The notes under the pieces were generated by a model. It was not told where the DNA came from and ran no database searches. It saw only the letters and a program-made list of their open reading frames with translations. From contig NZ_QREV01000007.1 in the NCBI RefSeq assembly GCF_003363715.1, forward strand, positions 1 through 61,413: a DNA stretch of 61,413 bases. Direction: 5' to 3'. Position 1 is the first letter of the stretch. Every line of letters starts with the position of its first letter. The stretch comes from Parabacteroides acidifaciens (lineage in GTDB: Bacteria > Bacteroidota > Bacteroidia > Bacteroidales > Tannerellaceae). The translations under genes and the position numbers were made by a program. Shown here piece after piece: positions 50,529-61,082 of this stretch.

Positions 50529-53500
50529 TTAAAATGTAAGGTTCAAACCAAATGTCGTTAATCGCATAGTCGGATATTTCGTTCCCGACACTTCAGGATC
50601 CAATCCCTTATATCCTGTAAAGGTTAAGGCATTGTCGATGCTGACATATAAACGGAAGTTCTCAATCAGGAGCTTTTGAGAGAGGCGTTTCGGCACCGTA
50701 TATCCCAACTGAACGTTCTTCACCCTCAAATAAGACTTATCCTGTATCCAGAAGTCGCTTGCCACGCGATTCCGGCCGTCCGTATAGTTCAGGAGGCGCG
50801 GATAGGTTGCATCCGTACGGCCCGGATACCAGCGGCCGTCTGCAATAGTCTTGTTGATCTGGTTACCCCGGCGTACCTGCGGCCAATAGCTGGCACCGTC
50901 CAATCCGCTCCAATAGGTTTTCAATCCGGTAGCACCTTGCAAGATACAAGTGAAATCCCACCCTTTCCAGTTAGCACCGAAATTAAAGCCGAAAGTGAAT
51001 GTCGGATTAGTACCGTTTCCGACTTTGATCTTATCGTCATCCGTGATACATCCATCCCCGTCGATATCTTTATATAGAAAATCTCCATATTCCGGCTTCT
51101 TGTATTGTTTAAAAGCATCCGGATTGTTGGCTTCCATAGCTTCCACGATTGCCATATCTTCTTTCGTTTGGACGATCCGGTCTACAGAAAGCACATATTG
51201 TACATTGATCGGCTCTCCTTCAAGAATCATATTGGTACCATTAAGAGCCATTTCTTCTCCTTTAAATTTCGTCACTTTGTTTTTGACGTATGAGAAATTT
51301 CCTCCGATGAAGTAATTGACAGCTCCAACTTTATCATTCCAATTCAAACTTAGTTCAACACCCCGGTTACGGACTTCGGCCGCGTTGGATTTGGGAACGG
51401 TGGCATTACCATGTACCAATGGCGCCGGCAATTCGATCAGAATCCCTTTTGTCTTTTTGACAAAAGCATCGACGGTCCCGCTCAATTTAGAGAATAAAGC
51501 GAAATCCACACCAAAATTCGTGATATAAGAGGTTTCCCAAGTCAATGCTGCATTCGAAAGCGCGCGTTGTGCCATACCGATCTGCAAAGCGTCATTCAGA
51601 ACATAATTAGATGCTTGGTAATACATCTGGTAGTCATAATTACCCACAGCATTGTTTCCCAACGAACCATACGAAGCACGGAGTTTTAACTGGTTAAGCC
51701 ATGAAATATCTTTCATGAAAGCTTCCTGTTCCATGCGCCAACCTAACGAAAAAGAAGGGAAATAGCCCCAACGGTACTTCTTTGCAAAACGGGAAGAGGC
51801 ATCAGCACGAAGATTGGCTTCCAACAGATATTTCTCATTCCAGTTCAGATTGATTCGCCCGAAGAATGAACGCATAGACCAATCGGAGTAGGTTCCTGTT
51901 GCCGTAGCGTTGGCAGTGGCGGCATTTAACTCCGTCAATTCCGAAGAGGTCAACTTTTCTCTGGAAGCTTCAAACCAATTATTACGGTAAGATTCCTGGC
52001 TGGCACCAACTGTCGCTTGGATATTCAGCCGGTTGATACTGGTTTCATATTTAATCAATCCGTCCATGTTGTTGCGAACAGTCTTATTATTACGGTTGAT
52101 TACCTTCGTAACTCCGGTTCCGGCAATCTGTAGCGTATTGTCATACAAATTCCACAGATCATGGAAGACAGGCTGTTGATACAGGAACTGGTCGGAAAAA
52201 GCGTAGGTATAAGACCCCTCGATCGTCAGCCCCTTCAATGGCCTCAACTGAGCATAAAAGCGGGAAACGATATTATTGGTTGTACGGTTTCCTTTGACGT
52301 CGTTCAACATCTTCAAGACATTGTTGGAGCTACTCTGCGGGTCATCTTCCGGATTATTTACACCACCATACCGGCCATCAGGCGCTTGATAACAAATACC
52401 TGGCGTAGTGGCTTGCATATAAGTATAGAAATTATCATTCGATTCGGTCTTTAACAACCCTAACTCTTCTTTCCCCCGAATCCCATAGGCATTGACACCG
52501 ATCGTGAACCAATCTTTGACTTCTGCATCCAAATTGACACGGGCACTGTAACGTTCGTACCCGGAATTTTCCATGACACCCGGGTTGTTCATATAATTGC
52601 CGGAAATATAATAATGGATCTTATCAGAACCTCCATTAATATTGATCGTATGGTTTTGCATCCATCCGGTCTGGAAAAGAGCATCCTGCCAGTCGGAGTT
52701 CGGATATTTGACAGGATCGCTGTCACCGGCAGCCCGCCACTCGTCGATTTTCTCTTGGCTGAAAATAGCGGGAAGGTCACTATTGAGTTGTCCTTCGTTA
52801 TACAGTTCCATATAATCGGCATAATTGGAGACCAAGTCGATACGGTGCGCCACTTTCTGCATGGTGACGTAACCGTTATAAGATATTTTTGCTTCACCTG
52901 ATTTCCCCTTACGGGTAGTGATCAAAATAACACCGTTAGCGGCACGGGATCCATAAATGGCTGACGAAGCCGCATCTTTCAATACCGAGATGCTTTCAAC
53001 ATCCAGCGGGTTGATGTTGTTCATGCTGGCTTCCACTCCGTCGATGATCACCAACGGATTGGAATCATTCAGTGTTCCCTGGCCGCGTACACGGATCGTC
53101 GCACCATCATTACCCGGCCGACCTCCACTGCCGGCTGTGACAGAAACACCCGCCGCCATACCGGCAAGCCCGGCAGAAAGAGATGTGATCGGACGGCTAT
53201 CCACCATTTTGCTCATGTCTACCGAAGCGACCGAACCGGTCATATTCACCTTTTTCTGCGTTCCGTATCCAACGACAACCACCTCGTCCAATGCTTGGAA
53301 ATCTTCTTTTAACAAAACCGAGACCACACTCTTGCCATTCACCGGTATCGTTTGATCCACATAACCAATATAGGAAATGGTCAATATGGCATCCGGAGAT
53401 ACCTGCAAAGAGAAACGGCCTTCCATATCCGTAACCGTTCCGTTTGTAGTCCCCTTTTCCACAACATTCGCCCCGATTACCGGACCGAGTACGTCTTTAA

Positions 53501-53675
53501 CTGTTCCCGTAATTGTCACTTTCGATTGCTGAGATGACGTCATCACGTGTTTTTCCGCTGTATCCTCCCCGGCACTAACCGGATTGGCCTGGGTAACTCC
53601 TGTTGACAAGAATAGTGTGGCTACTCCCGCAAACATCGTTTTCCTAAAGAAAGGAATGTTTAAATCATTCATCAT
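50529..53675 (-). CDS. SusC/RagA-family TonB-linked outer-membrane transporter
   Basis: The protein has about 1048 residues with a signal peptide, a CarboxypepD_reg-like domain (ITGTVKDVLGPVIGANVVEKG), a TonB box in LDEVVVVGYGTQKK, the plug domain (IRVRGQGTLNDSNPLVIIDG, SILKDAASSAIYGSRAANGVI with one change) and a long barrel. It imports oligosaccharides from the surface. The ATG at 53675 or 53672 is used because an upstream in-frame ATG at 53735 precedes the -7 box TACATTTG (minus strand, 53719-53726). Confidence 0.95.
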   Translation of the reverse strand: MMNDLNIPFFRKTMFAGVATLFLSTGVTQANPVSAGEDTAEKHVMTSSQQSKVTITGTVKDVLGPVIGANVVEKGTTNGTVTDMEGRFSLQVSPDAILTISYIGYVDQTIPVNGKSVVSVLLKEDFQALDEVVVVGYGTQKKVNMTGSVASVDMSKMVDSRPITSLSAGLAGMAAGVSVTAGSGGRPGNDGATIRVRGQGTLNDSNPLVIIDGVEASMNNINPLDVESISVLKDAASSAIYGSRAANGVILITTRKGKSGEAKISYNGYVTMQKVAHRIDLVSNYADYMELYNEGQLNSDLPAIFSQEKIDEWRAAGDSDPVKYPNSDWQDALFQTGWMQNHTININGGSDKIHYYISGNYMNNPGVMENSGYERYSARVNLDAEVKDWFTIGVNAYGIRGKEELGLLKTESNDNFYTYMQATTPGICYQAPDGRYGGVNNPEDDPQSSSNNVLKMLNDVKGNRTTNNIVSRFYAQLRPLKGLTIEGSYTYAFSDQFLYQQPVFHDLWNLYDNTLQIAGTGVTKVINRNNKTVRNNMDGLIKYETSINRLNIQATVGASQESYRNNWFEASREKLTSSELTELNAATANATATGTYSDWSMRSFFGRINLNWNEKYLLEANLRADASSRFAKKYRWGYFPSFSLGWRMEQEAFMKDISWLNQLKLRASYGSLGNNAVGNYDYQMYYQASNYVLNDALQIGMAQRALSNAALTWETSYITNFGVDFALFSKLSGTVDAFVKKTKGILIELPAPLVHGNATVPKSNAAEVRNRGVELSLNWNDKVGAVNYFIGGNFSYVKNKVTKFKGEEMALNGTNMILEGEPINVQYVLSVDRIVQTKEDMAIVEAMEANNPDAFKQYKKPEYGDFLYKDIDGDGCITDDDKIKVGNGTNPTFTFGFNFGANWKGWDFTCILQGATGLKTYWSGLDGASYWPQVRRGNQINKTIADGRWYPGRTDATYPRLLNYTDGRNRVASDFWIQDKSYLRVKNVQLGYTVPKRLSQKLLIENFRLYVSIDNALTFTGYKGLDPEVSGTKYPTMRLTTFGLNLTF

Positions 53676-53718
53676 AAATAGTAGATTTAGATTAATAAAT
53701 TTTGCTAATCTCTGGAGG

Positions 53719-53726
53719 CAAATGTA
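53719..53726 (-). promoter_or_regulatory. -7 promoter element of the SusC/D operon
   Basis: TACATTTG on the minus strand, about 44 bp before the chosen SusC start. The weak -33 region fits a promoter that depends on the hybrid two-component activator encoded upstream. Confidence 0.65.
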
Positions 53727-53837
53727 GCGGGACATAAAAAAGCGGACCTATACAGAGCGTCCGTTTCTTATGCACACACAGTCCAAATAGAAGAATTAAC
53801 TGTTTGAATATAAACGCTTAGCGAATAACGCCTATTC

Positions 53838-56800
53838 TTAGCTGTCTTTTTTCCGGAATTGGGCAGGTGAAATTCCGAATTTCGCTTTAAAACAACGGCT
53901 AAAATATACGGTAGAGACAAATCCAAGTTGATCCGAGATTTCGCTTACCAACATATCCGGCCGTTCCCGCAACAAAGTTGCCGCACGTTTAATACGTTGA
54001 TTTTGTATAAACTCACTTGGCGTCATGCCGGTAAGGTTCTTGATTTTTGTAAAGAAAGAACTACGCCCCATATTCAACTCCCTGGCAAGAACATTTACAT
54101 CAAAATCCGGTTCTCCCATAGATTTATCAACAACCTCAACGAGATGGTTCAATAGCTCTTGATCCAAGGAAGTGGAAGCCAACAACTGTACATCAAAATC
54201 GACCTGCTTGGTCAATCTGGATTTCAGCAACAGACGGTTCCGGATCAAGTTATTACAACGCATCAATAAAACTTTTGCGTGGAAAGGCTTACTGATATAA
54301 TCATCCGCCCCCTGCTGAAGTCCTTCTATATTATACTCGACCGAATCAAGAGCGGTCAACAAGACAACAGGAATATGGCAGAGATCGATATTATTCTTGA
54401 TCTTCATACACATCTCCATACCGCTCATCAGGGGCATCATAACGTCACTGACCACCAGGTCCGGCTTTTCTTCATTTGCCATCTGCAACCCTTCTTGCCC
54501 GTTCCGGGCTAATATTACCTGATAAAACGGAATAAACAATGTATTTAATATCTGTAACAACTCCTCATTATCTTCAACGATCAAAACCTTATAAGAACCA
54601 GACTTCAAGTCAGGGAAGGCATTGTTTATTTCTTCATATTCTTCCGGAGAAATAGAGTCCGGCAGTGATTCTCCCTTTATCACAGGTTCCTCCACACTTT
54701 CCAAAAGAATCGTGCTTTTATCATTTTCAAAATGCGATCTTCCTTTTAATAACGTAATTGTAAAAATCGTTCCATACCCTAATTGACTTTGCACCGTAAT
54801 ATCTCCATGATGAAGATTGACTATATTTTTGCTTAACGCCAGTCCGAGTCCAGTACCCGGATTGGAATTGGAAAGCTGCTTTCCGTTTTCTGCCTGATAG
54901 AAACGATCAAAAATATGGGACACATCCTCAGCCGAAAGACCGATACCCGTATCGATCACTTTAATCTTAACATCATTATCATTTGAAGAGATATACAGCT
55001 CAACAACTCCTCCGGGTTTCGTATATTTAAAAGCGTTGGATAAAAGATTATAAAACACTTTCTGCAATTGATTCGAATCAAACCATAACAGAATGTCATC
55101 CTCTTCTGTGTTGAAATTAAATGTAATTGTCTGTTGAACGGACAATTCACAATAAGACAGATAAATATCCTTCAAGAAAGGAATCAGGTTCTGTTCACAT
55201 ACATGCAACGAAACATAGTTCTGCTCCAACTTCCGGAACTCCAACAGTTCGGAAATCATGTTCCGCATCCGGTTTGCATTTTTACTGATTTTGATAATCC
55301 GGTTATACAAAGTCGGAGGGAGTGAAGAACTTTGGAAAAGCATATCTATCTGACTGATAATAAGCGTAAGCGGAGTCCTGAATTCATGGCTGATGTTGGT
55401 AAAGAAACGCAATTTCGCCTGATTCAGTTCTTCATTACGTTCTTTTTCCTCCCTTTCTTTTTGAAGAGATAAAGCCAACTTCCGCCGTGCATTTACAGTT
55501 CGTACAGTCAAATAAGTAATTGTAAAAGTTGTCAGGACATACAAAGCCCATGCCCACCCCGTATTATACCAAGGCTGGGCAATCCGGATATCTAAAGATA
55601 TTTCACGCCTGTTCATCAAATGTTGAGACAGATTTTTTTCACGAACCTGTAACGTATATTTCCCAGGATCCAAATTCGTATAATAAATACTTGAAGACGA
55701 AGAAGAAACCCAATCTTTATCAAATCCGATCAATTTATACTGATATTCATTATTCTTCTGAATATCAATATAGTTTGTAGTAGCAAAATTTATAATCAAG
55801 TTGTTTTGCCCATGATTCAGATGAATAGACTCACTAAACGGAAATGCCTCTTTCAGGATGTCGCCCGAAACCGCCCCCGGATATATTCTTTTATTATGGA
55901 TATACAGTTCTGAAAAATATAAAGAATAATTTTTTTCTTTCTTATCCAAATCTTCCTGGTAAAAAGATGTAAGCCCATCATTGCCTCCAACAAACAATTC
56001 ATTATTCCGGCACACCAAAATACCACATCCATCCGCAATAGAAGTGATAGGCAGGTTTGCCCCCAATGTGGCAAACCTTGCCTTCCCGTTGGAAGGATTC
56101 AGAAATGTAACCCCTTTATCACTGGTAACCAAAAGTTCTCCGGAATTTGTTTCTGCAACATTGTAACAATAATTGCTCAATAGATGTCCACTTCCTTGCG
56201 AATAATGGATAAACGAATCAGCCTGTTTGTCGTACCGGTATAAACCGCCTCCCAAAACAACACAATAGATATTTCCATCATGGGTTGTTATAATCCGTTT
56301 TGGCTCAAACTGGATACCATATCGAGGGAGAGCATAATTTTTCTGATTATCAGGATTTGCCAGCTCCATGCGGATAAGTGACGTACCAATCAGAATCCAT
56401 ATATTTTCTTCTTTATCAATTGTAAAACTTTGGGCATTCCTGCATAACCATTTGAATTTATCCGTATCGAGATCCATCACAAACGTCCCGTTCATCGCAC
56501 TTACATACAGTCTATCGTTATGAATCATTGTATGGAAAATAATACCGTCCGGCTTCATATCTCCTTCTTCATAATCATTCAGGTAATTATGAAAAAGACC
56601 GGTTTTTATATCATATCTGGAAAGCCCTCCATGATGTGTCCCGATATACAGCCTGTGCCGCTTTTCATCGTATGCAATACTTTTCAAATTATTCTGTAAT
56701 ACGGAATTAGGATGACCGGCTGTGAAATATTTGAAAGTCCGTGTTTTACGATCCATAAAATTCAGGCCTCCCCCTTCCGTACATATCCAGATATTTCCAT

Positions 56801-57839
56801 CTTTATCTTCAGCTAAATGCCCGACAAATGAATAATTCAGGCATTCTTTCCGTAAAGGATTATCTGTATAATGAGCAAATATTTCCCTCTCCGGGTTGAA
56901 ATAGTTTACACCTCCATAATAAGTGCCCACCCATATTGTCTCCTGCGCATCTATAAAGACTGAAAATACGGAAGAATGTGACAAACTACCCGGCAAATGG
57001 TCCCGTTGATATACTGTAAACTGATCCGTATAGGGATTATATTTATGCAATCCCATGAACGTACCGAACCAGATATTGCCAAACCGGTCTTCGGCAAAAC
57101 CCCTTATCTGGCTGCTCTCCACATGATAAGGCGCCGGATTTGTATCCGAATACCAAGTTATTTTCTCATCCGGTGTTATCCTATACAGCCCTCCGGTACG
57201 GCAACCGGCCCATATCTCTCCCGTAGAACTTTCAAATAAACGATAGAACTCCGGTCCATCTATCAGGCAACGAACCTTTTTCCCCTCCTCAATTACATAT
57301 AATCCTTCATACGTGCCTATCCAAATCTTCTTTTTTGCAATCTGGAGACAGGAAATATCCGGAATATTTTCTTTTATGCAAAGCTGTAAGCTATCTCCTT
57401 TGTCATCATATCGGCATATCATATTTTCATAGCCTGTCCATACATCCCCGTCTGAAGAAGTTACCGTTTTGGCTTTATAACTCCCAACCACATAAAACTT
57501 CTCTTCCCGGATATCATATCTTACCAAAGAATCACATGCCCTAAAGAATATATCCCCCTGCCTGTTACCTACAAGATGATCGCATTCGTGTCCAAGCAAA
57601 ACATTTATAGAGCTTTCCGGATCTAAATTCTCCCAACCTTTATACACCCGCATCCGCTCCCCGTCATAGATGCTAACACCCTCACGTGTTCCAAACCACA
57701 TTCGCCCCAACTGATCCTGATAAATAGACATAACGGAAACCTGCGACAAGCCGTCACTCATGCCGAGATGCTTAAAATAGACCGGATAGATGGCCTGGCG
57801 AATAAATAAAAAACACAAGAAAAGTAGTAGCTTTTTCAT
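53838..57839 (-). CDS. Hybrid two-component system sensor/regulator (HTCS)
   Basis: The 1333-residue protein has a signal peptide, about 14 periplasmic propeller repeats (Reg_prop motifs such as GRMWFGTREGVSIYDG, GNIWFGTFMGLHKYNP and GNIWICTEGGGLNFMD), a Y_Y_Y domain (about 690-765) and a membrane helix near 780. HisKA (NISHEFRTPLT) and HATPase (NLLSNAFKYT, DTGIGLSAED, GTGLGLALS) follow, then a receiver with Asp in VVSDVMMPLMSG and a C-terminal AraC domain (about 1225-1333). It would sense an oligosaccharide in the periplasm and activate the SusC-SusD-lyase-GH88 operon. Its -7 element is TATCTTTG on the minus strand at 57908-57915. Confidence 0.95.
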   Translation of the reverse strand: MKKLLLFLCFLFIRQAIYPVYFKHLGMSDGLSQVSVMSIYQDQLGRMWFGTREGVSIYDGERMRVYKGWENLDPESSINVLLGHECDHLVGNRQGDIFFRACDSLVRYDIREEKFYVVGSYKAKTVTSSDGDVWTGYENMICRYDDKGDSLQLCIKENIPDISCLQIAKKKIWIGTYEGLYVIEEGKKVRCLIDGPEFYRLFESSTGEIWAGCRTGGLYRITPDEKITWYSDTNPAPYHVESSQIRGFAEDRFGNIWFGTFMGLHKYNPYTDQFTVYQRDHLPGSLSHSSVFSVFIDAQETIWVGTYYGGVNYFNPEREIFAHYTDNPLRKECLNYSFVGHLAEDKDGNIWICTEGGGLNFMDRKTRTFKYFTAGHPNSVLQNNLKSIAYDEKRHRLYIGTHHGGLSRYDIKTGLFHNYLNDYEEGDMKPDGIIFHTMIHNDRLYVSAMNGTFVMDLDTDKFKWLCRNAQSFTIDKEENIWILIGTSLIRMELANPDNQKNYALPRYGIQFEPKRIITTHDGNIYCVVLGGGLYRYDKQADSFIHYSQGSGHLLSNYCYNVAETNSGELLVTSDKGVTFLNPSNGKARFATLGANLPITSIADGCGILVCRNNELFVGGNDGLTSFYQEDLDKKEKNYSLYFSELYIHNKRIYPGAVSGDILKEAFPFSESIHLNHGQNNLIINFATTNYIDIQKNNEYQYKLIGFDKDWVSSSSSSIYYTNLDPGKYTLQVREKNLSQHLMNRREISLDIRIAQPWYNTGWAWALYVLTTFTITYLTVRTVNARRKLALSLQKEREEKERNEELNQAKLRFFTNISHEFRTPLTLIISQIDMLFQSSSLPPTLYNRIIKISKNANRMRNMISELLEFRKLEQNYVSLHVCEQNLIPFLKDIYLSYCELSVQQTITFNFNTEEDDILLWFDSNQLQKVFYNLLSNAFKYTKPGGVVELYISSNDNDVKIKVIDTGIGLSAEDVSHIFDRFYQAENGKQLSNSNPGTGLGLALSKNIVNLHHGDITVQSQLGYGTIFTITLLKGRSHFENDKSTILLESVEEPVIKGESLPDSISPEEYEEINNAFPDLKSGSYKVLIVEDNEELLQILNTLFIPFYQVILARNGQEGLQMANEEKPDLVVSDVMMPLMSGMEMCMKIKNNIDLCHIPVVLLTALDSVEYNIEGLQQGADDYISKPFHAKVLLMRCNNLIRNRLLLKSRLTKQVDFDVQLLASTSLDQELLNHLVEVVDKSMGEPDFDVNVLARELNMGRSSFFTKIKNLTGMTPSEFIQNQRIKRAATLLRERPDMLVSEISDQLGFVSTVYFSRCFKAKFGISPAQFRKKDS

Positions 57840-57907
57840 ATTATTTGCACAAACTGGATAAAATAATCTTCTCGTATCTCCTTCACTATATCATGCGATG
57901 ATATACG

Positions 57908-57915
57908 CAAAGATA
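57908..57915 (-). promoter_or_regulatory. -7 promoter element of the HTCS gene
   Basis: TATCTTTG on the minus strand about 70 bp before the HTCS start codon, with no good -33 partner. Confidence 0.55.
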
Positions 57916-57960
57916 GTGATATTTACATTATATCCAGATAATATTGTTTCATACTTTTTC

Positions 57961-60900
57961 CTATATCAACTCCTTCCACTCCTCGTCCGTCAACTGTTCC
58001 AACGGGTCGTTTTCGGTGATGAAGCGGTCGGACAGGGCGCTTTTGCGTTCTTGCAGCTGACGGATTTTCTCTTCTATCGTGCCGGAAGTGATGAAGCGGT
58101 AGACGAATACCTGTTTTTGCTGTCCGATACGATGTGCACGGCTTTCGGCCTGCATCTCGGCTGCCGGGTTCCACCAGGGGTCCAGGATGAACACATAATC
58201 GGCCTCCGTCAGGTTAAGTCCCACACCACCGGCTTTCAAGGAAATGAAGAAAGCGGAAACTTCGCGATCGCGGGAGAAACGGGCAATCTCGCTTTCCCGG
58301 TCGACAGTGCTTCCGGTCAGCAGGGCATATTTCCAGCCACGTGCCTCAAACTCGGCGGCAAACAATTTCAGATGCGTGACAAACGATGAGAATATCAAAA
58401 CCTTATGCCCCTCGCTCAACAGCGTTTCATAGGCCTCCAATACCTGCTCCATCTTCCCGGAACTTCCGGTGTATTCCGGCAGGATCATACCGGGATGGTT
58501 GGCAAGCTGGCGAAGGCGGGTGATACCGTTCAGAGCAATAATCTTGTTTTTATGCCATTCCTCAAGCAAGGAATTACGCAAGGTATTTTTCTCTTTCTTA
58601 TAAAGTCCCTGCTGCTCTTCCGGCATATCGCAATAGACCACCTCTTCCATCAATGCAGGCAACTCGGGAGCAACCTGCTCTTTGGTGCGGCGCAGTAAAA
58701 ACGGAGATATCAACTGTTGCAACCGCTGCCGCGCACGCTCGTTGCCTTCTTTTACGATCGGGTTGACAAAACGGTTCCTAAAATCAGCCAATGTTCCCAA
58801 TAGCCCGGGATTAATGAAGTTGAACTGCGCCCACAAGTCCTTCAGCGAATTTTCGATCGGAGTGCCGGTCAACACCAACCGGTTATCGCATTTCAGGCGG
58901 ATAACGGCATGATAAGACACCGAATCGGGGTTCTTGATGTTCTGGCTTTCATCCAGTATCACATATTTAAAGGTATAATTTTCAAGCAATTCAATATCCC
59001 GCCGCAAAAGGCCGTAGGTCGTCAGCACAACCGGATAACGGTCGAACTTCTTCCACGGCTCCCGGCTTCGCTGCTCACCGGCATACTCATACACCCGCAA
59101 CGAGCTAAAGCGCTGTATCTCCCTCTTCCAGTTCGGAAGCAGGGAGGCAGGCACCACAACCAACGAAGCCTGTACTTTTTCCGGCACAGCCGTACGGACT
59201 ATAAAATCAGACTGCATCGCATCTCCCTCATCCCCAAAAAGGGAAAACTGCCCGAATTTATCAGCTATGGAAACCGGGGGAAGCGCTGTTTTCACCACTT
59301 GGTGCACTTCAGGGGCCGACGGATCATACAGATGTTGCAGCAAAGTGATCGTCTGTAAAGTCTTGCCCAATCCCATATCGTCTGCCAAGCAACCACCAAA
59401 ACCATTCGCCGCCAAATGAGCCATCCATGTAAAACCTTCCCGCTGATAAGGGCGGAGCGCGGCACGGATACGCGGCGGGACCGGAATATCTTCTCTTTTC
59501 ACATATTCCCGCGAAACAGCCGGACCGGTATTTTCCCGTAAGCCGTCAACCAGTCCGAGATGCATCTTCCGGACACGCAGCTTCTCTTCCTGTTCGCTGC
59601 TAAAACTGAAAAGATCGCCGTATTTCTCAAACCACTCTTCCGGCAACAAGGCTATTTTCCCGTCAGGCAGTTTAAACAAACGGTCTCCTTCCATAATATG
59701 TTTCCGGAAACGGACAAACGGAAAAGTAAACTCCCCGATCTGCACGGTTATGCGTATCTCGAACCAGTCGGGCATATCCGCTATATCTTGTTTCAGAAGG
59801 ATATCTCCCACATAATAGGTATTGCCCGAACCGGAAATGTCCAATGCAAAATAAGACTCCAGCTCTTCTCTGTGTTCATGGAGCCATTCGACAAGCGCAT
59901 ACTCCGAAACACAGCCGGAAGCGGTAAACTGCATATCTCCGACCTGCGTAAAACCATAACCGGCCAGCCGGTCGACACAGTCCTGCTCTTTATGCCGATT
60001 CCGCTTAAAATAACGGATAACCGGCTTCCCCTCTTCTTCTTCCAGGCGAGGATAACAACGTTGCATCTCTTCCCCCGGAGAAAAATATTTATCGCCATAA
60101 CAGAAACGCAGTTGCAAAAGCGGGCGGTCCAGAACGGAAGGTGTCACCGACAGCTCGGCCACACACGGGCGATACTCCACCACCATATCGAACCCCGAAG
60201 CACTCACCGGATAGCGCACCATCGTCGGCAATACGATCTTCTCCAAATACCTGCGGGTTTCGGAAGCCGGCACTTCCACAAAGGTCTTTTCCAGAAAAGG
60301 GTTCAATCGCGGCATCTCGATCCGTTTGAAAACAAGCAGATCGCGCCCCAAAACCAGGATAGCCGGACGGGAGCATAAGACAAGAACCGGTTTCTTTTTC
60401 TGCAAAGTGACCAGGCGGTCCTCCATTTCGCAATTGACGGAATAGCGGAACACCCGCTCATCCAGCTCAAACCGGAAAAAGGCCTCTGCGAGGCTGTCGG
60501 ACACAAAGACCCGGTGATGCTCGTAGAGGAGTTTTGTGGCTGTTTCCCTTATATACAAAGGAATGACCGACGCCCGGAGCAATTCGATAATTTCCCGTTG
60601 CTTCCGGTCGATATAAGTCCGTACCGGAGCCATCCGGGAAGGATCGGATAATTTCGCCAGGAAAGCATTGATCGTGCGTTCCTTCGAATAGTTCTTCATC
60701 AGATTCTTTTCCTCGTAACACTGGGCCAGGGAAATGATCTTTTTCTCCGCCGCAGAGAGGCTGCTTTCCTGCGTGAAAGTTGCTTTTTCTTCCGCCTCGA
60801 GCACACCCAGCGAAACCTCTTTCGCCAGATACGGGACAAGGAGCGCCCCGAAAACGGGATGATTATTGATTGTAACTATTAGCTGGCGACCTTCGGACAT
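57961..60900 (-). CDS. SNF2/RapA-family DEAD/DEAH-box helicase
   Basis: The 979-residue protein has a long N-terminal region of about 480 residues without recognised motifs, then the SNF2 ATPase core. Motif I is DDMGLGKTLQT (about 510), motif II DESQNIKN (about 652), LTGTPIENSLKDLWAQFNF and the RRTKEQV segment. The helicase C-terminal half has LIFSSFVTHLKLF, FFISLKAGGVGLNLTEADYV, DPWWNPAAEMQAESRAHRIGQ. It is likely a DNA translocase acting on protein-DNA or RNA polymerase complexes; its target is unknown. No methyltransferase or defence genes are adjacent, so a housekeeping role is favoured. Confidence 0.92.
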   Translation of the reverse strand: MSEGRQLIVTINNHPVFGALLVPYLAKEVSLGVLEAEEKATFTQESSLSAAEKKIISLAQCYEEKNLMKNYSKERTINAFLAKLSDPSRMAPVRTYIDRKQREIIELLRASVIPLYIRETATKLLYEHHRVFVSDSLAEAFFRFELDERVFRYSVNCEMEDRLVTLQKKKPVLVLCSRPAILVLGRDLLVFKRIEMPRLNPFLEKTFVEVPASETRRYLEKIVLPTMVRYPVSASGFDMVVEYRPCVAELSVTPSVLDRPLLQLRFCYGDKYFSPGEEMQRCYPRLEEEEGKPVIRYFKRNRHKEQDCVDRLAGYGFTQVGDMQFTASGCVSEYALVEWLHEHREELESYFALDISGSGNTYYVGDILLKQDIADMPDWFEIRITVQIGEFTFPFVRFRKHIMEGDRLFKLPDGKIALLPEEWFEKYGDLFSFSSEQEEKLRVRKMHLGLVDGLRENTGPAVSREYVKREDIPVPPRIRAALRPYQREGFTWMAHLAANGFGGCLADDMGLGKTLQTITLLQHLYDPSAPEVHQVVKTALPPVSIADKFGQFSLFGDEGDAMQSDFIVRTAVPEKVQASLVVVPASLLPNWKREIQRFSSLRVYEYAGEQRSREPWKKFDRYPVVLTTYGLLRRDIELLENYTFKYVILDESQNIKNPDSVSYHAVIRLKCDNRLVLTGTPIENSLKDLWAQFNFINPGLLGTLADFRNRFVNPIVKEGNERARQRLQQLISPFLLRRTKEQVAPELPALMEEVVYCDMPEEQQGLYKKEKNTLRNSLLEEWHKNKIIALNGITRLRQLANHPGMILPEYTGSSGKMEQVLEAYETLLSEGHKVLIFSSFVTHLKLFAAEFEARGWKYALLTGSTVDRESEIARFSRDREVSAFFISLKAGGVGLNLTEADYVFILDPWWNPAAEMQAESRAHRIGQQKQVFVYRFITSGTIEEKIRQLQERKSALSDRFITENDPLEQLTDEEWKELI

Positions 60901-60919
60901 ATCTTTTACTTAAATCTTA

Positions 60920-60951
60920 CAAAGATAAGGTTCTTTTGTTTATCCGGCAAA
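60920..60951 (-). promoter_or_regulatory. Promoter of the SNF2 helicase gene
   Basis: On the minus strand, TTTG (60948-60951), a 20 bp spacer and TATCTTTG (60920-60927), an ideal Bacteroidetes promoter about 20 bp before the start codon. Sequence 60952-61082 shows no gene. Confidence 0.82.
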
Positions 60952-61082
60952 CGTCACACTTTTCATTCACAGGATTAAATATGCCTACAAGAAAGCAATC
61001 ATACCGTGCAGCAAGCGGGAGATGAGCATGATATGGTTCTACCCGTGATAGAAATAGTCGGATCCGACGCCAATACCGTAGG

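Noticed and set aside
57961-60900. Defence-island helicase (DISARM- or BREX-like).
   Set aside because: The SNF2 protein has no methyltransferase, nuclease, PLD or other defence partner beside it, and it has a standard promoter; it is more likely a housekeeping enzyme.
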